The notes: generated by a model from the sequence alone, not told the origin. A stretch of 64,000 nt of DNA from Harmothoe impar (GCA_947462335.1 OX381716.1:8132861-8196860); one strand, 5' to 3'; positions 1 to 10,265 are shown, counted from the stretch's first letter. Made by a program: numbers and translations.

Positions 1-963
1 TCACTGTCCGTGAGTCCCAAGGGACAAATAGCAGAGACAACAAACAGTCCTCACACCCAACAGACACTACAGTGGCCACTTGTAGACAAGGGGCTAAATT
101 GAATTACCTTAACAATTTTAGTCACGTTGTGTTGATCTTAGTGAAGTGTATTTTTTAACTCTTTGGTGAGGGTGACTGTGGAGATTGCAATACCACTGAA
201 ATAAACACATTTGGAAACACTCGTCCATGCTGACTGGGAAAATGTTTGGAATTCACACACACAAATACATGATATAATACTCCCCTTATTTCACCGAACC
301 ATCTTCTGTACAGTCCCAAAAAATTCACATACCACAGACACTTGACTGATTCCAACTATCTTCAACACAAAAGCTGCTATATGTGGTAGACCCTCAAGTC
401 ACATTTGACCCAAATGTAGACAGGAGCTCAATGCCAGCAGTCGGTATAAGTCACACAATGGCCCAGACATTATCTAAAAACTTGAGCATTTATCATCTTT
501 GTATGTTGTACAAATGTGATGCGAAGAAAGATTGTGAAATTCTGTTTTGAAGTCTGAAAAAGCATCTGAGCTTTCTGTGCTTTTTTCAAATAGATAAAAA
601 ACATAAGCAAATTGATATGGATCTATACTATTTGCCATATGATTGGTGGCATAGATATACGACTCATATTACTGCGCACACATTGGTCTTCAGAGACCCT
701 TGCTCTATGTGTTATCTTCTTCTTATGATCTTGCCAAGTGTTGTCATTGACAATATGGGACGTGGAGATCAAATAAGTCATGCTATGAGCTCATAAATGC
801 ATTGTGGGAACTATTACAATATAAACGAAAAGTGAATATGCTATTGTGTCTCATTCTCTGTAGTAATTATTGTGATTTAGCTTGATTTGGATCTAAACTG
901 TTAAAGGAAAGCATTATTTTCATTGCTTTTTTGTATGAGTGCAGCATTGGCTAGTAACTTGCT
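1..963. repeat. Host flank left of E1; first 470 bp is a diverged duplicate of 32148-32612
   Basis: Bases 1-472 align in the same orientation with 32148-32612: both begin TCACTGTCCGTGA, share the AACAAACAGTCCTCACACC block, and end near TCACACAATGGCCCA, with scattered substitutions and small indels. No open reading frame in it looks like a real gene. From about 480 to 963 I see only AT-rich non-coding sequence, ending in the target-site duplication of E1. Confidence 0.75.
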
Positions 964-969
964 AATGCC
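964..969. repeat. Target-site duplication of E1, left copy (AATGCC)
   Basis: AATGCC directly precedes the first base of the terminal repeat and recurs exactly at 10814-10819. It places the ends of E1 to the base. Confidence 0.95.
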
Positions 970-1370
970 AGTAGTATAGTATGTATCGGAACGGGACTAT
1001 AGTTAAGTACTGTTTATTACTCAATCGACCTGCAGCCAATCAGAGGCCTCCATTTGGTCACGTGACCCCCTCATTTGCATAATTACGTAATAGGCCACGC
1101 CCCCTCATTTGCATAATTACGTAATAGGTTACGCCCCCTTGATCACCAGCCAATCAGAGGCCACCATTTGGTCACGTGACCCCCTCATTTGCATAATAGG
1201 CCACGCCCCCTTGATCACGTGACCCTTTCATTTGCATAATAAGCCACGCCCTCTTGATCACCAGCCAATCAGAGGTCGCCATTTGGTCACGTGACCCCCT
1301 CATTTGCATAATAGGCCGCGCCCCCTTGATCACGCGACCCCTTCATTGACATGATAGACCACAACAACAT
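970..1370 (+). repeat. E1 left terminal inverted repeat with CCAAT, octamer and GTCACGTGAC modules
   Basis: Inverted copy of about 10420-10813. After the family-wide ~65-bp terminus the repeat is a string of short modules: AGCCAATCAGAGG (CCAAT type), GGTCACGTGACC (palindromic E-box), ATTTGCAT (octamer), TTACGTAA, and GGCCACGCCCCC (GC-box like). The modules recur three or more times. They resemble binding sites of animal transcription factors, but the match is by motif only. The inner boundary is approximate because left and right arms diverge gradually. Confidence 0.85.
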
Positions 1371-1383
1371 CACGTGACTATCT

Positions 1384-1470
1384 TTGTTTGTAAACAACAC
1401 CACGTGGCTCTCTTTGTTTGTAAACAACACCACGTGGCTCTCTTGTTTGTAAATAAGACCTACTAAGTTT
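1384..1470. repeat. Short tandem repeat (about 33 bp, ~2.5 copies) inside E1
   Basis: TCTTTGTTTGTAAACAACACC followed by ACGTGGCTC recurs between the terminal repeat and the end of the Ala-rich gene; a degenerate third copy reads TTGTTTGTAAATAA. No function is evident. Confidence 0.7.
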
Positions 1471-1515
1471 AGGCATAGGTAACAGCAGTGTTTGTAAATA
1501 ACGCCTACTATGTTT

Positions 1516-2625
1516 TCAGTCATAGGTGTCTAGAGCAGCAGCAGCAGCAGCATCTTCAGCAGCAGCAGCAGCAGCAGCCGCGTCATAAGTGTCTAGAGCA
1601 GCAGCCACGTCATAGATGACTAGTGCAGCAGCAGCAGCAGCATCTTCAGCAGCAGCAGCAGCAGCAGCAGCATCATAGGTGTCTAGAGCAGGAGTAGCAG
1701 GAGTGTCATAGGTGTCTAGAGCAGTGGCAGCAGCAGCAGCAGCAGCATCATAGGTGTCTAGAGCAGGAGTAGCAGGAGCGTCATAGGTGTCTAGAGCAGT
1801 GGCAGCAGCAGTAGCAGCAGCGGCAGCAGCAGTAGCAGCAGCAGCATCAACAGTATCTTCAGCAAAAGCAGCAGCAGCCGCGTCATAGGTGTCTAGAGCA
1901 GCGGCAGCAGCATCTTCAGCAGCAGCAGCAGCAGCAGCGTCATAGGTGTCTAGAGCAGCAGCGTCATAGGTGTCTAGAGCATCAGCCGCAGCAGCAGCAG
2001 CATCTTCAGCAGCAGCAGCAGCGGCAGCAGCAGCATCATCAGCAGCAGTAGCAGCAGCAGCAGCAACATCTTGAGCATCAACAGCATCTTCAGCAAAAGC
2101 AAAAGCCCGTAACTTAGCATCATGGGCATCAGTCATAGCCGTAACAGCGACACTGCGACTAGCATAAGCAAAACAGGCTATTTTTTTAGCAGCTGTACAA
2201 GCATTAATAGCATTAGCCCTAGCAGCAGCCGCAACAGCGACACTTTTAGCAGACGTTGCAGCATCAGTAGCCGCAGCATCGGTAGCAAGAGCGGAAACAG
2301 TAGCAAAAAGATTAGCAGCACGAGCAGCAGCGGCGAGAGTAACAGCAACGTTGTTAGCAGCATTGGCAACTTCGTATGCAGCATGTGTAGCACGAACAGC
2401 GATACGAGCTTCACGTTTTGCACGAGCAGCAGCATTAGCTGCAGAAGTAGCCCTCACACTTTCCAGCCACCCGTACGAATCTTGATAAAAACCAACCTCC
2501 ACCTTGCTACTTGTTGACTCATCAGTAAACATGGACGTCTCCTCATGTGGTGTTGTCGCGGCTCTGTAGTAGTGTTGGGATTGCTCACATTCGGTAGAAC
2601 GTAGAGTGATTCCTGATGACGCCAT
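1516..2625 (-). CDS. Ala-rich repetitive protein (LDTYD repeats), cargo of E1
   Basis: The frame encodes 369 residues with no break. Residues 1-60 are ordinary, with a Ser/Thr/Glu-rich start. From about residue 60 to 200 it is an Ala-rich, probably helical region with scattered charged residues. The last ~155 residues are an imperfect repeat of poly-Ala, ED, poly-Ala and LDTYD. The start at 2625 (context AGCATGG) lies about 50 bp below an ATAAG...GTGAAAC promoter-like element shared with other genes of this family. No enzyme or known domain is recognised. Compositionally it resembles the Ala-rich leaders of the E2 and E3 proteins and the Ala-coding remnant near 38.1 kb, but the sequence is different. 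Slippage in the GCA-rich repeats probably drives length change. Whether it is expressed is unknown. Confidence 0.6.
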   Translation of the reverse strand: MASSGITLRSTECEQSQHYYRAATTPHEETSMFTDESTSSKVEVGFYQDSYGWLESVRATSAANAAARAKREARIAVRATHAAYEVANAANNVAVTLAAAARAANLFATVSALATDAAATDAATSAKSVAVAAAARANAINACTAAKKIACFAYASRSVAVTAMTDAHDAKLRAFAFAEDAVDAQDVAAAAATAADDAAAAAAAAAEDAAAAAADALDTYDAAALDTYDAAAAAAAEDAAAAALDTYDAAAAAFAEDTVDAAAATAAAAAATAAATALDTYDAPATPALDTYDAAAAAAATALDTYDTPATPALDTYDAAAAAAAAEDAAAAAALVIYDVAAALDTYDAAAAAAAAEDAAAAAALDTYD

Positions 2626-2654
2626 GCTGAAGGTGGTTGAAGAAGTGTGTGGGA

Positions 2655-2682
2655 CTCATGTTTCACTCTCGCTTATGTACTA
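2655..2682 (-). promoter_or_regulatory. Core-promoter-like element of the Ala-rich gene (ACATAAG ... GTGAAAC)
   Basis: On the minus strand GTACATAAGCGAGAGTGAAAC lies about 50 bp upstream of the ATG at 2625. Closely similar sequences precede the 283-residue gene of E2 and the 117-residue gene of E1, which supports a real shared promoter. Confidence 0.5.
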
Positions 2683-3500
2683 GGCTCCGAGATAAGCTTC
2701 TTAACTCAGGAGGAAAACTCTCACTAGGAAGGCGACCGGCTGTCTACCTGTGTAGGTGCGGGTTCGTTACATCTTTAATCCTGTTCGACCCTCCGAGGAA
2801 ATACATGAAAAAAACAAAAGACTCGAATCCGCAGACAGTAGGAAGCTATAAGGAGCTTAACTCGTGTTTGATTTAAGCTGTCTACCACACGCACGCGCTT
2901 GTAGTCACAGCTAGAGTGGCAGACTTCTGTCCGCCCGCTGGCGCATGACAATCGACTTTAGACACCCCCTGTAGTTTTTTTGCATACACAGTTGACTAGC
3001 ATCTTAAGCTCTTACTCAGCTATAAGCCCATATACATGTAACGTGCATTACTCTTCTTTATGGTAATTATCAGATCAATTTAAGGGTGGAAAAGGGCTTA
3101 GGTGATGTAGATCCCTCTCTAGCTGAAAACAGGCTTAGGCTATAGCATGTAGGCAGCTGGCCGCGTTAAACATCCCCTGTAGTTTTTTTGTATACACTCT
3201 CGATCCCCTCTCTAGGTGAAAACAAAAGCTTAGAAGATGAGGTGATCCGGCCACTGGCTGGCGCGTCACACCTGGCGTTAATCACCCCCTGTAGGCTTTG
3301 TATACGCTCTCTAGGTGAAAACAAAAGTTCCCTCCACGGGCTGGCGCGTCACACCCTGGAGTCTTAGTATACACAGGTGCCCCGCCTTATCTATTCACCA
3401 GCTATAAGCCCATATACGTGTACATGCGATTTTTGATACCCTCTCTGGAATAGGGTGGGGCTCAAGGTGAAAACAAGATTAGTCCATTCGCTCTCTCAGC
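2683..3500. other. E1 non-coding region with repeated GTAGTTTTTTTGTATACAC blocks
   Basis: No credible gene. A block reading CCCCTGTAGTTTTTTTGTATACAC recurs at about 2965, 3173 and 3283, with a weaker copy at 3352. Each is accompanied by CTCTAGGTGAAAACAAAAGC-like and TGGCGCGTCACAC-like sequence. The same block occurs in E3 (about 47490-47530) and, inverted, in E2 (about 43200-43230), always in long upstream regions, so it looks like a family-specific regulatory or structural repeat. Confidence 0.55.
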
Positions 3501-3501
3501 T

Positions 3502-4412
3502 ATATAAAGAGCCTCAATTGTTCTTGCAACAGCACTTCACCACCGGTACACTATCAGTCACGAGGCAGATGTTTGCGGTATGGGTCATACAGGTTACCTA
3601 CTAATAGCGGTTTGGGTGAGTAGATCACTTTTTTTCCCCTAAAAAACAACAAAAAAAAAACCACTTATGACTCAGGTATGTATATGTAGCACTGTTAGTG
3701 TAAGTACACAGTAGAATCTACTGTACTATAGACTCAGCCCTCTGAAGACGGCGGAGCGCGTTAATGCGCGGGTCTGTGGCGGCGTCACTTGTTTTTTTAT
3801 TCTAACTAAAAAGTCAGAAGTCGATCTACGACCTATCAAAGACAAATTTGTGATAAGTTCAAACTAAATAAGAGACAGTTTGAGCGTCTCTTAGTCGCTG
3901 TCAAAGATGCGAATAAAGAACGCGCTGAGGGCGGGGTTCAGGTCACGTATAGTTCCTTGCTCTTTCGTCAGATGGCGCCACAATAGGGGATTTGTACATT
4001 CCTACGATGCTCGCGAACATTTCAACGCATAATGAGCTATATAGGCAACAAAGTGTGCTTCTGAATATATTAAAATATAAAAAACAATTCAATATTGTGT
4101 ATTTCTGATAGAAATGAGGCAGTTTCTTCGAATACCAACTAAACTATAGCGAGATGAAAAATACCACACCATATCTAAGGCTTTATAAAAGAAACATAGG
4201 CAGAAACTCTCGCCGAGTCGGTAATCTGAAGAAAAACGAATCAACTCGTTGTGCCACAAGGGCCCCCATCCAACGGGGGGCTTTTGAGCTCAGGCATGTT
4301 GTTTCTCAACACTAGGTGTAATTAATTACGCCCATGTTGAGTAGCATCTACTAACCAACTGACAGTGTCAGTTGGTTGGCCCCTCTTTAGGGGCCACACA
4401 ATAAATAAAGAA
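3502..4412 (+). ncRNA. Possible non-coding or spliced transcription unit with structured 3' end
   Basis: A TATA box (CTATATAAAGAGCC, about 3509) is followed by no open frame longer than ~20 codons. At about 4260-4400, just before AATAAATAAAG, come four consecutive inverted repeats: GCCCCC/GGGGGC; CTCAACA/TGTTGAG enclosing TGTAATTAATTACG; a perfect 12-bp arm pair AACCAACTGACA/TGTCAGTTGGTT; and GGCCCC/GGGGCC. TATA, no ORF, stem-loops and a poly(A) signal fit a structured RNA. An alternative is a spliced micropeptide: an ATG at 3580 opens a hydrophobic 12-codon run ending at a consensus donor (GTGAGT, 3616). Both readings are inference. Confidence 0.3.
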
Positions 4413-4653
4413 TAGAGACCTAAGGGAACGTTCACAAACGTCTACCCTTCCTACGGGGTGGGTGGGTCTTTGGGTTTAGTGACAAAACAGCGACATGTCA
4501 GCTCTCTTTTTTTTTCCAAGTCTACATATTATTTATGATTAAAAAATTTTTTAAAAAAAACCACGATAATAAAGTGCGCTGATCAAAAACTGAATAGAAA
4601 AATAACCAAAAATAGGTTGGTAGCTGATCGGTCGTTGTCACACGGTGCAGAAA

Positions 4654-4696
<43 letters not shown>

Positions 4697-4842
4697 ATTC
4701 TATATTAGGACCACAGACGGGGCACATGTGACACTTGTCGAATATAAGAGATACCAATGGGTCTTGTCGAATTTAAGAACTAGGTCTTGGCCATTGTCAT
4801 TGACTATTTTGAGAAGTAGTCTTGCCCGTCTTGCCCCTTGTC
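4413..4842. other. E1 spacer with long poly-T tract
   Basis: Non-coding. It contains a ~33-bp T run at about 4660-4692, an A/T-rich stretch at 4510-4560, and a GACACTTGTCGAATATAAG motif duplicated in degenerate form. Nothing gene-like is seen. Confidence 0.5.
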
Positions 4843-5629
4843 GCCAACTCCCAGCACCCCCTGTGTCTCTTTGTCCATATTGGCTAAAAACAGGACATTG
4901 TTGCCTTGGCTATTTTACCCCCCGTCTGGGATCTTATTACTTAATCACCTCGTCTTGACCCTGTGGGGTAGTGGGTATATGGAATAACCATGTCCAGGTG
5001 TACTCTATCTGACACATAACCGAAGGTTACTGAGTTATGTAATAATACCTGACCTATGAGGTCGCCAGTCAGTTTGCCGTGATTATTTTGACACACTCTC
5101 AGTTACTCGTAGCACATCTAATACATAATTAGACTCAGCATCATATAAGGCAGTCTCGGCCACGCCGCGGCTGCATATCGGACCAGGGGGATAGTCTGGC
5201 AGCGACCCGCCACCCCGTTCACAAGCTGTGTACAGCACCCCGTTTCTCTTTGTCCATATTGGCTAAAAAAACAGGACATTGTTGACTTGGCTATTTTACC
5301 CGTCTGGGTCTTATTATTTAAACACCTCGTGTTGACCCTGTGGGGCAGCGGGTACATGGAATAAACGTGTCCAAGTGCACTCTATCTAACACATAACCGA
5401 AGGTTATGTAATAATAACAGACCTATGAGGTCGCCAGTCAGTTTGCCGTGATTATTTTGACACACTCTCAGTTACTCGTAGCACATCTAATACATAATTA
5501 GACTCAGCATCATATAAGACAGTCTCGGCCACGCAGGCTGCATATCGGACCAGGGAGATAGTCTGGCAGTGACCCACCAGCCCGTCCACAACCTGTGTAC
5601 AGCACCCCGTGTCTCTTTGTCCATATTGG

Positions 5630-5665
<36 letters not shown>

Positions 5666-6415
5666 AGGTCATTGTTGACTTTGACTATTTTACCCGTCTG
5701 GGTCTTATTATTTAAATCACCTCGTCTTGACCCTGTGGGGCAGTGGGTATATGGAATAACCGTGTCCAAGTGTACTCTATCTAACACATAACCAAAGGTT
5801 ACTGAGTTATGTAATAATAACCACCCTATGATCCTATGAAGTCGCCAGTCAGTTTGCCTTGATTATTTTGACATACTCTCAGTTACTCGTAGGGTATCTA
5901 ATACATAGTTAGACTCAGCATCATATAAGACAGGCTCGGCCACGCCGGCTGCATATCGGACCAGGGAGATAGTCTGGCAGTGACCCACCAGCCCGTCCAC
6001 AACCTGTGTACAGCACCCCGTGTCTCTTTGTCCATATTGGCTAAAAAAAAACCAAAAAAAAACAGGTCATTGTTGACTTTGGCTATTTTACCCGTCTGGG
6101 TCTTATTATTTAAATCACCTCGTCTTGACCCTGTGGGGCAGTGGGTATATGGAATAACCGTGTCCAAGTGTACTCTATCTAACACATAACCAAAGGTTAC
6201 TGAGTTATGTAATAATAACCACCCTATGATCCTATGAAGACGCCAGTCAGTTTGCCGTGATTATTTTGACATACTCTCAGTTACTCGTAGGGTATCTAAT
6301 ACATAGTTAGACTCAGCATCATATAAGACAGGCTCGGCCGCGCCAGCCGCATATCGTACCAGAGGGATAGTCTGGCAGCAACCCGCCATCCCGTCTACAA
6401 TCTGTGTACAGCAGT
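4843..6415. repeat. Tandem array, about 4 copies of a 370-410 bp unit, in E1
   Basis: The landmark AGTTACTCGTAG occurs at 5101, 5470, 5881 and 6279, giving spacings of 369, 411 and 398 bp. Length differences come largely from A-runs after CATATTGGCTAA (up to ~28 As at 5632). Each unit holds TTGACCCTGTGGGGCAG and CGCCAGTCAGTTTGCC. The open frames found inside are repeats of one another, overlap on both strands and include poly-Phe or poly-Lys from the homopolymer, so I do not call them genes. Confidence 0.85.
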
Positions 6416-6920
6416 CTGGACCAGACCACCAACTCTGGGTATAGCATTCTGGATGCCTGGAGCAAGACTGGATCTAACCCTTTAATAGTCGCATAGCGCT
6501 TTAATGTGCAGTGCCCGTTGTCGTCATAAGTCATGAATGCAGCACTCAGAGTTCCTCACCAGGGCTGCATGCATGCATACACTGGCATATCGACAAAGGG
6601 CGTAGCGCATTAAAGCACTATTGCCACCTTTAGCATTAAAGCGCTGAGGGTTTATTTTTTGATAGTGTAGAAACCAATATCTGTCTAATTAAACCCCTTA
6701 TCAGTGCTGTTTTTTTTTTTGTTTTTTTTCACATACAAAAAGAATTAGGTAATGGCGCTGCAGTACTCTGAAAAGCGGTGGCGGTGAATTTCCATTTAGA
6801 TCCTGAAAAGGGGGGCGGTCAGATGTCGTCAAGGCCCTGATAAGTAGGGCAGTTAAAATCATATGATTACATTGAGCTAATTTTCTTGCTGAAAGGAATG
6901 AATAATTGTATTTGTATAAA

Positions 6921-6923
<3 letters not shown>
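6416..6923. other. E1 non-coding stretch after the tandem array
   Basis: AT-rich with a T-run near 6710-6729 and two short GCATTAAAGC-type direct repeats (about 6608 and 6638). No gene or structured element recognised. Confidence 0.4.

Positions 6924-6991
<68 letters not shown>
6924..6991. repeat. (CA)n microsatellite
   Basis: An uninterrupted CA dinucleotide run of about 34 units. Confidence 0.97.
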
Positions 6992-6993
<2 letters not shown>

Positions 6994-7222
6994 ACACCTG
7001 ATGATCTCCACACGATGACCTGATTGCCCTTCCTAAAAAAAAATGCCCAACTCGATCTACCTACTCAACAGGGTTTCAGTGTAGAGCGTATTAGGGGTTT
7101 TTCTGATGCGTATATTATATTGAGATTGATTTTCAACTTTTGTGATCAGTGGTTGGTCCTTAAAAGGACCGTTTGGTAGAGAGAGGGTCGCAGGGACCTT
7201 GCTGCTGAAGCGGAGGGCGTGG

Positions 7223-7576
7223 TCATAACGCGTGGCAGTCCTTCAGCAGCTCCTCCAGCACGGCGGGCGGTAGGCCTTCCTCCATGCAGACTTGCTGCTT
7301 GACCTGCTCCACGCACCGGCGGATGAGTTGATCAGCGACGTTCTCGATCAGCTCATCCACCACACCCTCTGCTTCAGCAGCAGTCCGCTGTCTCTCCTCT
7401 CTCTGTAGCGAGGCTACGAACTGCTTCTCCACGGCCGCATCGATCATAGATCGAGAAACGGCCACGAAGTTCTGTCTCTCCGCCTCCTCTCTCTGTTGCA
7501 CGGCTACGAATTCCTTCTCCACGGCCGCATCGATCATAGATCGAGAAACGGCCACGAAGTTCACTCCGTGAGCCAT
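7223..7576 (-). CDS. Small charged helical protein with internal duplication (117 aa), cargo of E1
   Basis: The first ATG with good context (AAAATGG) is at 7576; an upstream in-frame extension would need a non-ATG start. The 117-residue product contains a duplicated segment, NFVAVSRSMIDAAVEK then QREE, repeated once after ~30 residues. A Glu/Arg/Gln-rich, probably coiled-coil region follows, and the C-terminus ends ELLKDCHAL. No membrane segment or known domain is recognised. A promoter-like element (AAATAAGGAAGTGAAAC on the minus strand, about 7670-7687) lies ~95 bp upstream and matches those of the other E1 and E2 cargo genes, supporting this as a real gene. The DNA repeat shows the duplication is recent. 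Confidence 0.5.
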   Translation of the reverse strand: MAHGVNFVAVSRSMIDAAVEKEFVAVQQREEAERQNFVAVSRSMIDAAVEKQFVASLQREERQRTAAEAEGVVDELIENVADQLIRRCVEQVKQQVCMEEGLPPAVLEELLKDCHAL

Positions 7577-7667
7577 TTTGTCGAACTGACTTCCTAGCCG
7601 CCTGAGAGATGCTGACGTCACACTATTTTCGACGACGCTATGACGCGCACGAGGTAGACAGACGACG

Positions 7668-7690
7668 TCGTTTCACTTCCTTATTTGGAG
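7668..7690 (-). promoter_or_regulatory. Core-promoter-like element of the 117-aa gene
   Basis: On the minus strand CAAATAAGGAAGTGAAACG. It matches the ATAAG-spacer-GTGAAAC pattern before 2625 and 39236. A second TATA-like box (TTATAAAAG, minus strand) lies at about 7751-7760 and could serve instead. Confidence 0.4.
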
Positions 7691-8834
7691 TTTGGGATCT
7701 TTTGACACCGAAGTCATACCGTACGGTTGCGATAAAGCAACTAGTGTTGAAAAGCGTGCCGGTCTTTTATAAGCGTCGGAGTATAAGAGCCTCCAAATGT
7801 TTTTTCTCAAGCACTAAAATCGCGACTTTGAATAAGCGCCAGCGCCTAGCTTGTATATAGCTCCTGAGTAAGAACTTCACCGAATTGAAAAGCCCTCCCT
7901 CAGAACTCTTAATCGCGACAGTACGGTACAAATCTGATGTCAACCCGCGCCAAAAACAAAAAGGGTGTTCCGGTCACACGTACCTACGACGAGCGACCTT
8001 CAGCTATCACCACGTGAAGAGTGGGAAATAAATTTTGTACGGCAAGAAAACTGAAAACTGATAACGATTCCATTAGATAAGTATTTGGTTCCAATCTATG
8101 GCGAGATATTTCCACCAAAGCGATTGATTTATATGTCTGTAAGGTTCAGCTCTCCAACACTCTCCAATGTCCGCCGGTGCAAGACGGTCGCCGCCCATCA
8201 TTAGTCACAACTAAACTTCTGCTGGAGAGTGAAAGTTACGTTGAGTCTTGAGGTGCGCAGAGATACTATCTGCCGCAGCCTGATTTTAGTTCCACGCTAT
8301 TTAGATAACCGCCCCATTTAAAATCTCTCTCTCGATCCTAGTAAAGGAAAAAAAAGGCTAGAGTTTATCATGGACGCGTCTCAGTTTTAGTCAAGCCGTA
8401 AAGTGAAGAACCAGAGCTTGTACATATTCCCACGTGAGGGGTGACCCCGCGGGGCGTTCAGTTAGTACTGAGTCTATACTCAAGGTCAAGTTCCACTCTC
8501 TAAACAGAGCTTTAGCGACTCCGTCATATAGACTAGACCGCGCGCGCGATTTTTTTTTTGCTGAAGCAGCTAATCGATGGAAGAGTAGAGAACAGGTGCT
8601 CGGTCAAAAATCTGCTTCAGAGGCTTGTTATCAGGTATTAACAGTCAAATCAAAATATTTCAAAACATCCAGAAAAGCAGAATAACATGTCCTACGGGCT
8701 ACAGCCGGGCACTGACGAGCAGACGACGCTGACGTCATTTCAATCAGGTCACAGGGCTCTTTAGACACCTTTTCTGTAAGACCCGTCTCATACCTTAGTA
8801 TATAATACCGTAAACGCCGGTGATTAGTATATGA
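7691..8834. other. E1 non-coding region
   Basis: Short frames occur on both strands, but none has a recognisable domain, a good start context with promoter, or homology to the other elements. A CGCGCGCG run lies near 8538 followed by nine Ts. Nothing further can be supported. Confidence 0.35.
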
Positions 8835-8904
8835 TCACATTGGCAGTCGCGGATCCACGAAGAGGCTGAATAAGCCTCGAGCGGACCCGCCACTTGCAAT
8901 GTGA
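8835..8904 (+). other. Two-tier stem-loop, about 70 nt, in E1
   Basis: TCACATTGGCAGTCGCGG pairs imperfectly with the reverse strand of CCGCCACTTGCAATGTGA. Inside lies a perfect GAGGCT/AGCCTC hairpin with a GAATA loop. It could be a structured RNA end or a DNA cruciform. No flanking promoter was identified. Confidence 0.4.
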
Positions 8905-10145
8905 CATAATCTTACCATGCGCTTTGTTTTGTTTTTGTTTCTATTTACAACAGCAAACATTTCAAACAACCTATTGTTTTTTAAAAATGATGAAAAATCA
9001 GCCCCAAAAAAAAGTAAACATTTTAGAGCTAAATTTGTGGAGGATAGCCGGACATGCTGATGTCACTAGACCCCTAAATTCGATATGGTGACATGGGCAT
9101 TTTCTTAAAATTCGATACGACGACACGGGCAAGGACATCTAAGTGACATGGGACATGTGGCATTTCTTGAGTCCCACATGTGCCATGGACCATAGTGACA
9201 TGAGGAAAAAAAAAATGTTCAAAGAGTGCATCAGAAAAGTGCCATTTCAAGCCTAAACATTTCGCCAAATTTTTTTTTTTTTTTCTTGGATGGTACTCGG
9301 CTTTGCAGTGTCTGGGTCCTTAAAAATGTACCAGAATGCTCAAATTCGGGTTCTAAATATTTTCAAAAAACGTTTTCTCCCTTAGTGACGTGTGACATGG
9401 GCATTTCTTAAATTCGACATACGGCTGCATGGGGAGGACCCACCCGTCAAGGGCCCCCATGATGACTCATACCCGCCGCGTTCAAACTAGCGTGGTGGTT
9501 ATAGGTAGACCTTCTTTCAGTATCCACGTGACCAGATCCATCGCCGTCTCTTGAGCAACAGTAACCGAGGTAACTAGGGTTATTGTTATCCGGTCCGTAA
9601 GACGACAGTCTAAGACGGTGTGTAGTCGCGTTTTGCTCTCCCTAATACTCTAATTCAAGTCGAGTTACCGCTAACCCCTACAAAAAGAGGGTCATTTGTG
9701 TAATTCAAAAGGCGTTCCTTTGTTAGCAATGAGGGGGTCGTTCTATTCATTGATTTTTTATTTATTTTTTATTTTTTTTTATTTTTTTTGGTTTACAACA
9801 ACAAGTCAAAGTACAGTCAATCAACCGAGATCCTTTCTACTCCGTGGGGGTGTAGAAGGATCTCCCCCCTGAGGTTACAAAGTCACCTCTTTATTTAAGG
9901 GGCTACGGGCCGCAAAGTCGCTTTCGCTTTCGCTTACAAGTCACAAAGTCGCATGAAATATTCAAGTCAAAAAGTCAAATTCATCAACTATCAGCACAGT
10001 CGTTTGAAAGTCATCAAGTCACCGAAAAACTCCTCTACAGTCACCTCCGACTCGCCTCCTCCCTACCCCCCTAAAGGGGGGTAGAGAGGAAGCGATTCCC
10101 TAGAGATCAGATAATTTTTTTTTTTTTCTCCCGAGCAGACCCCAA
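8905..10145. other. E1 right non-coding region with ACATGTGAC-type repeats and hairpins
   Basis: From about 9050 to 9430 short motifs of the form GTGACATG(G)GCATTTCTTAAA and AATTCGATA recur four or five times. A similar CATGTCA-rich patch occurs in E2 at about 37880-38030. Hairpins lie at 9829-9862 (GATCCTTTCTAC with TGTAGAAGGATC) and 10057-10090 (TACCCCCC/GGGGGGTA with a 4-nt loop). An AAGTCA/AAAGTC direct-repeat patch lies at 9940-10025. No gene is recognised. Confidence 0.45.
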
Positions 10146-10265
10146 AGGCCCCCCCTCCCCCCCAAGTGCCCGCCCACCCCATAAATAGTGCCCCCCTCCC
10201 CCCCCCTCCCCTCCCCATGCATCTTAAAGTGCCCCCCTCCCCCCCCTCCCCTCCCCTCCCCCCTT
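10146..10265 (-). repeat. G-rich tract (minus strand) in E1, G-quadruplex-prone
   Basis: Runs of five to eight C on the plus strand separated by CC(A/T) and ATGCATCTTAAAGTG. The equivalent tract occurs at the same side of E2 (43975-44125) and at the left of E3 (45757-45950). Open frames through it are compositional artefacts. Confidence 0.75.

Noticed and set aside
1287..1523. 78-codon frame across the E1 terminal repeat
   Set aside because: Made of the TTTGTAAACAACACCACGTG repeat and the terminal repeat; no promoter or domain.
2122..2517. Plus-strand Ser-rich frame opposite the E1 Ala-rich gene
   Set aside because: It is the shadow of GCA/GCT repeats read on the other strand; no start context, promoter or counterpart.
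4728..6534. Several 60-110-codon frames in the E1 tandem array
   Set aside because: They repeat with the DNA unit, occur on both strands and depend on homopolymer length.
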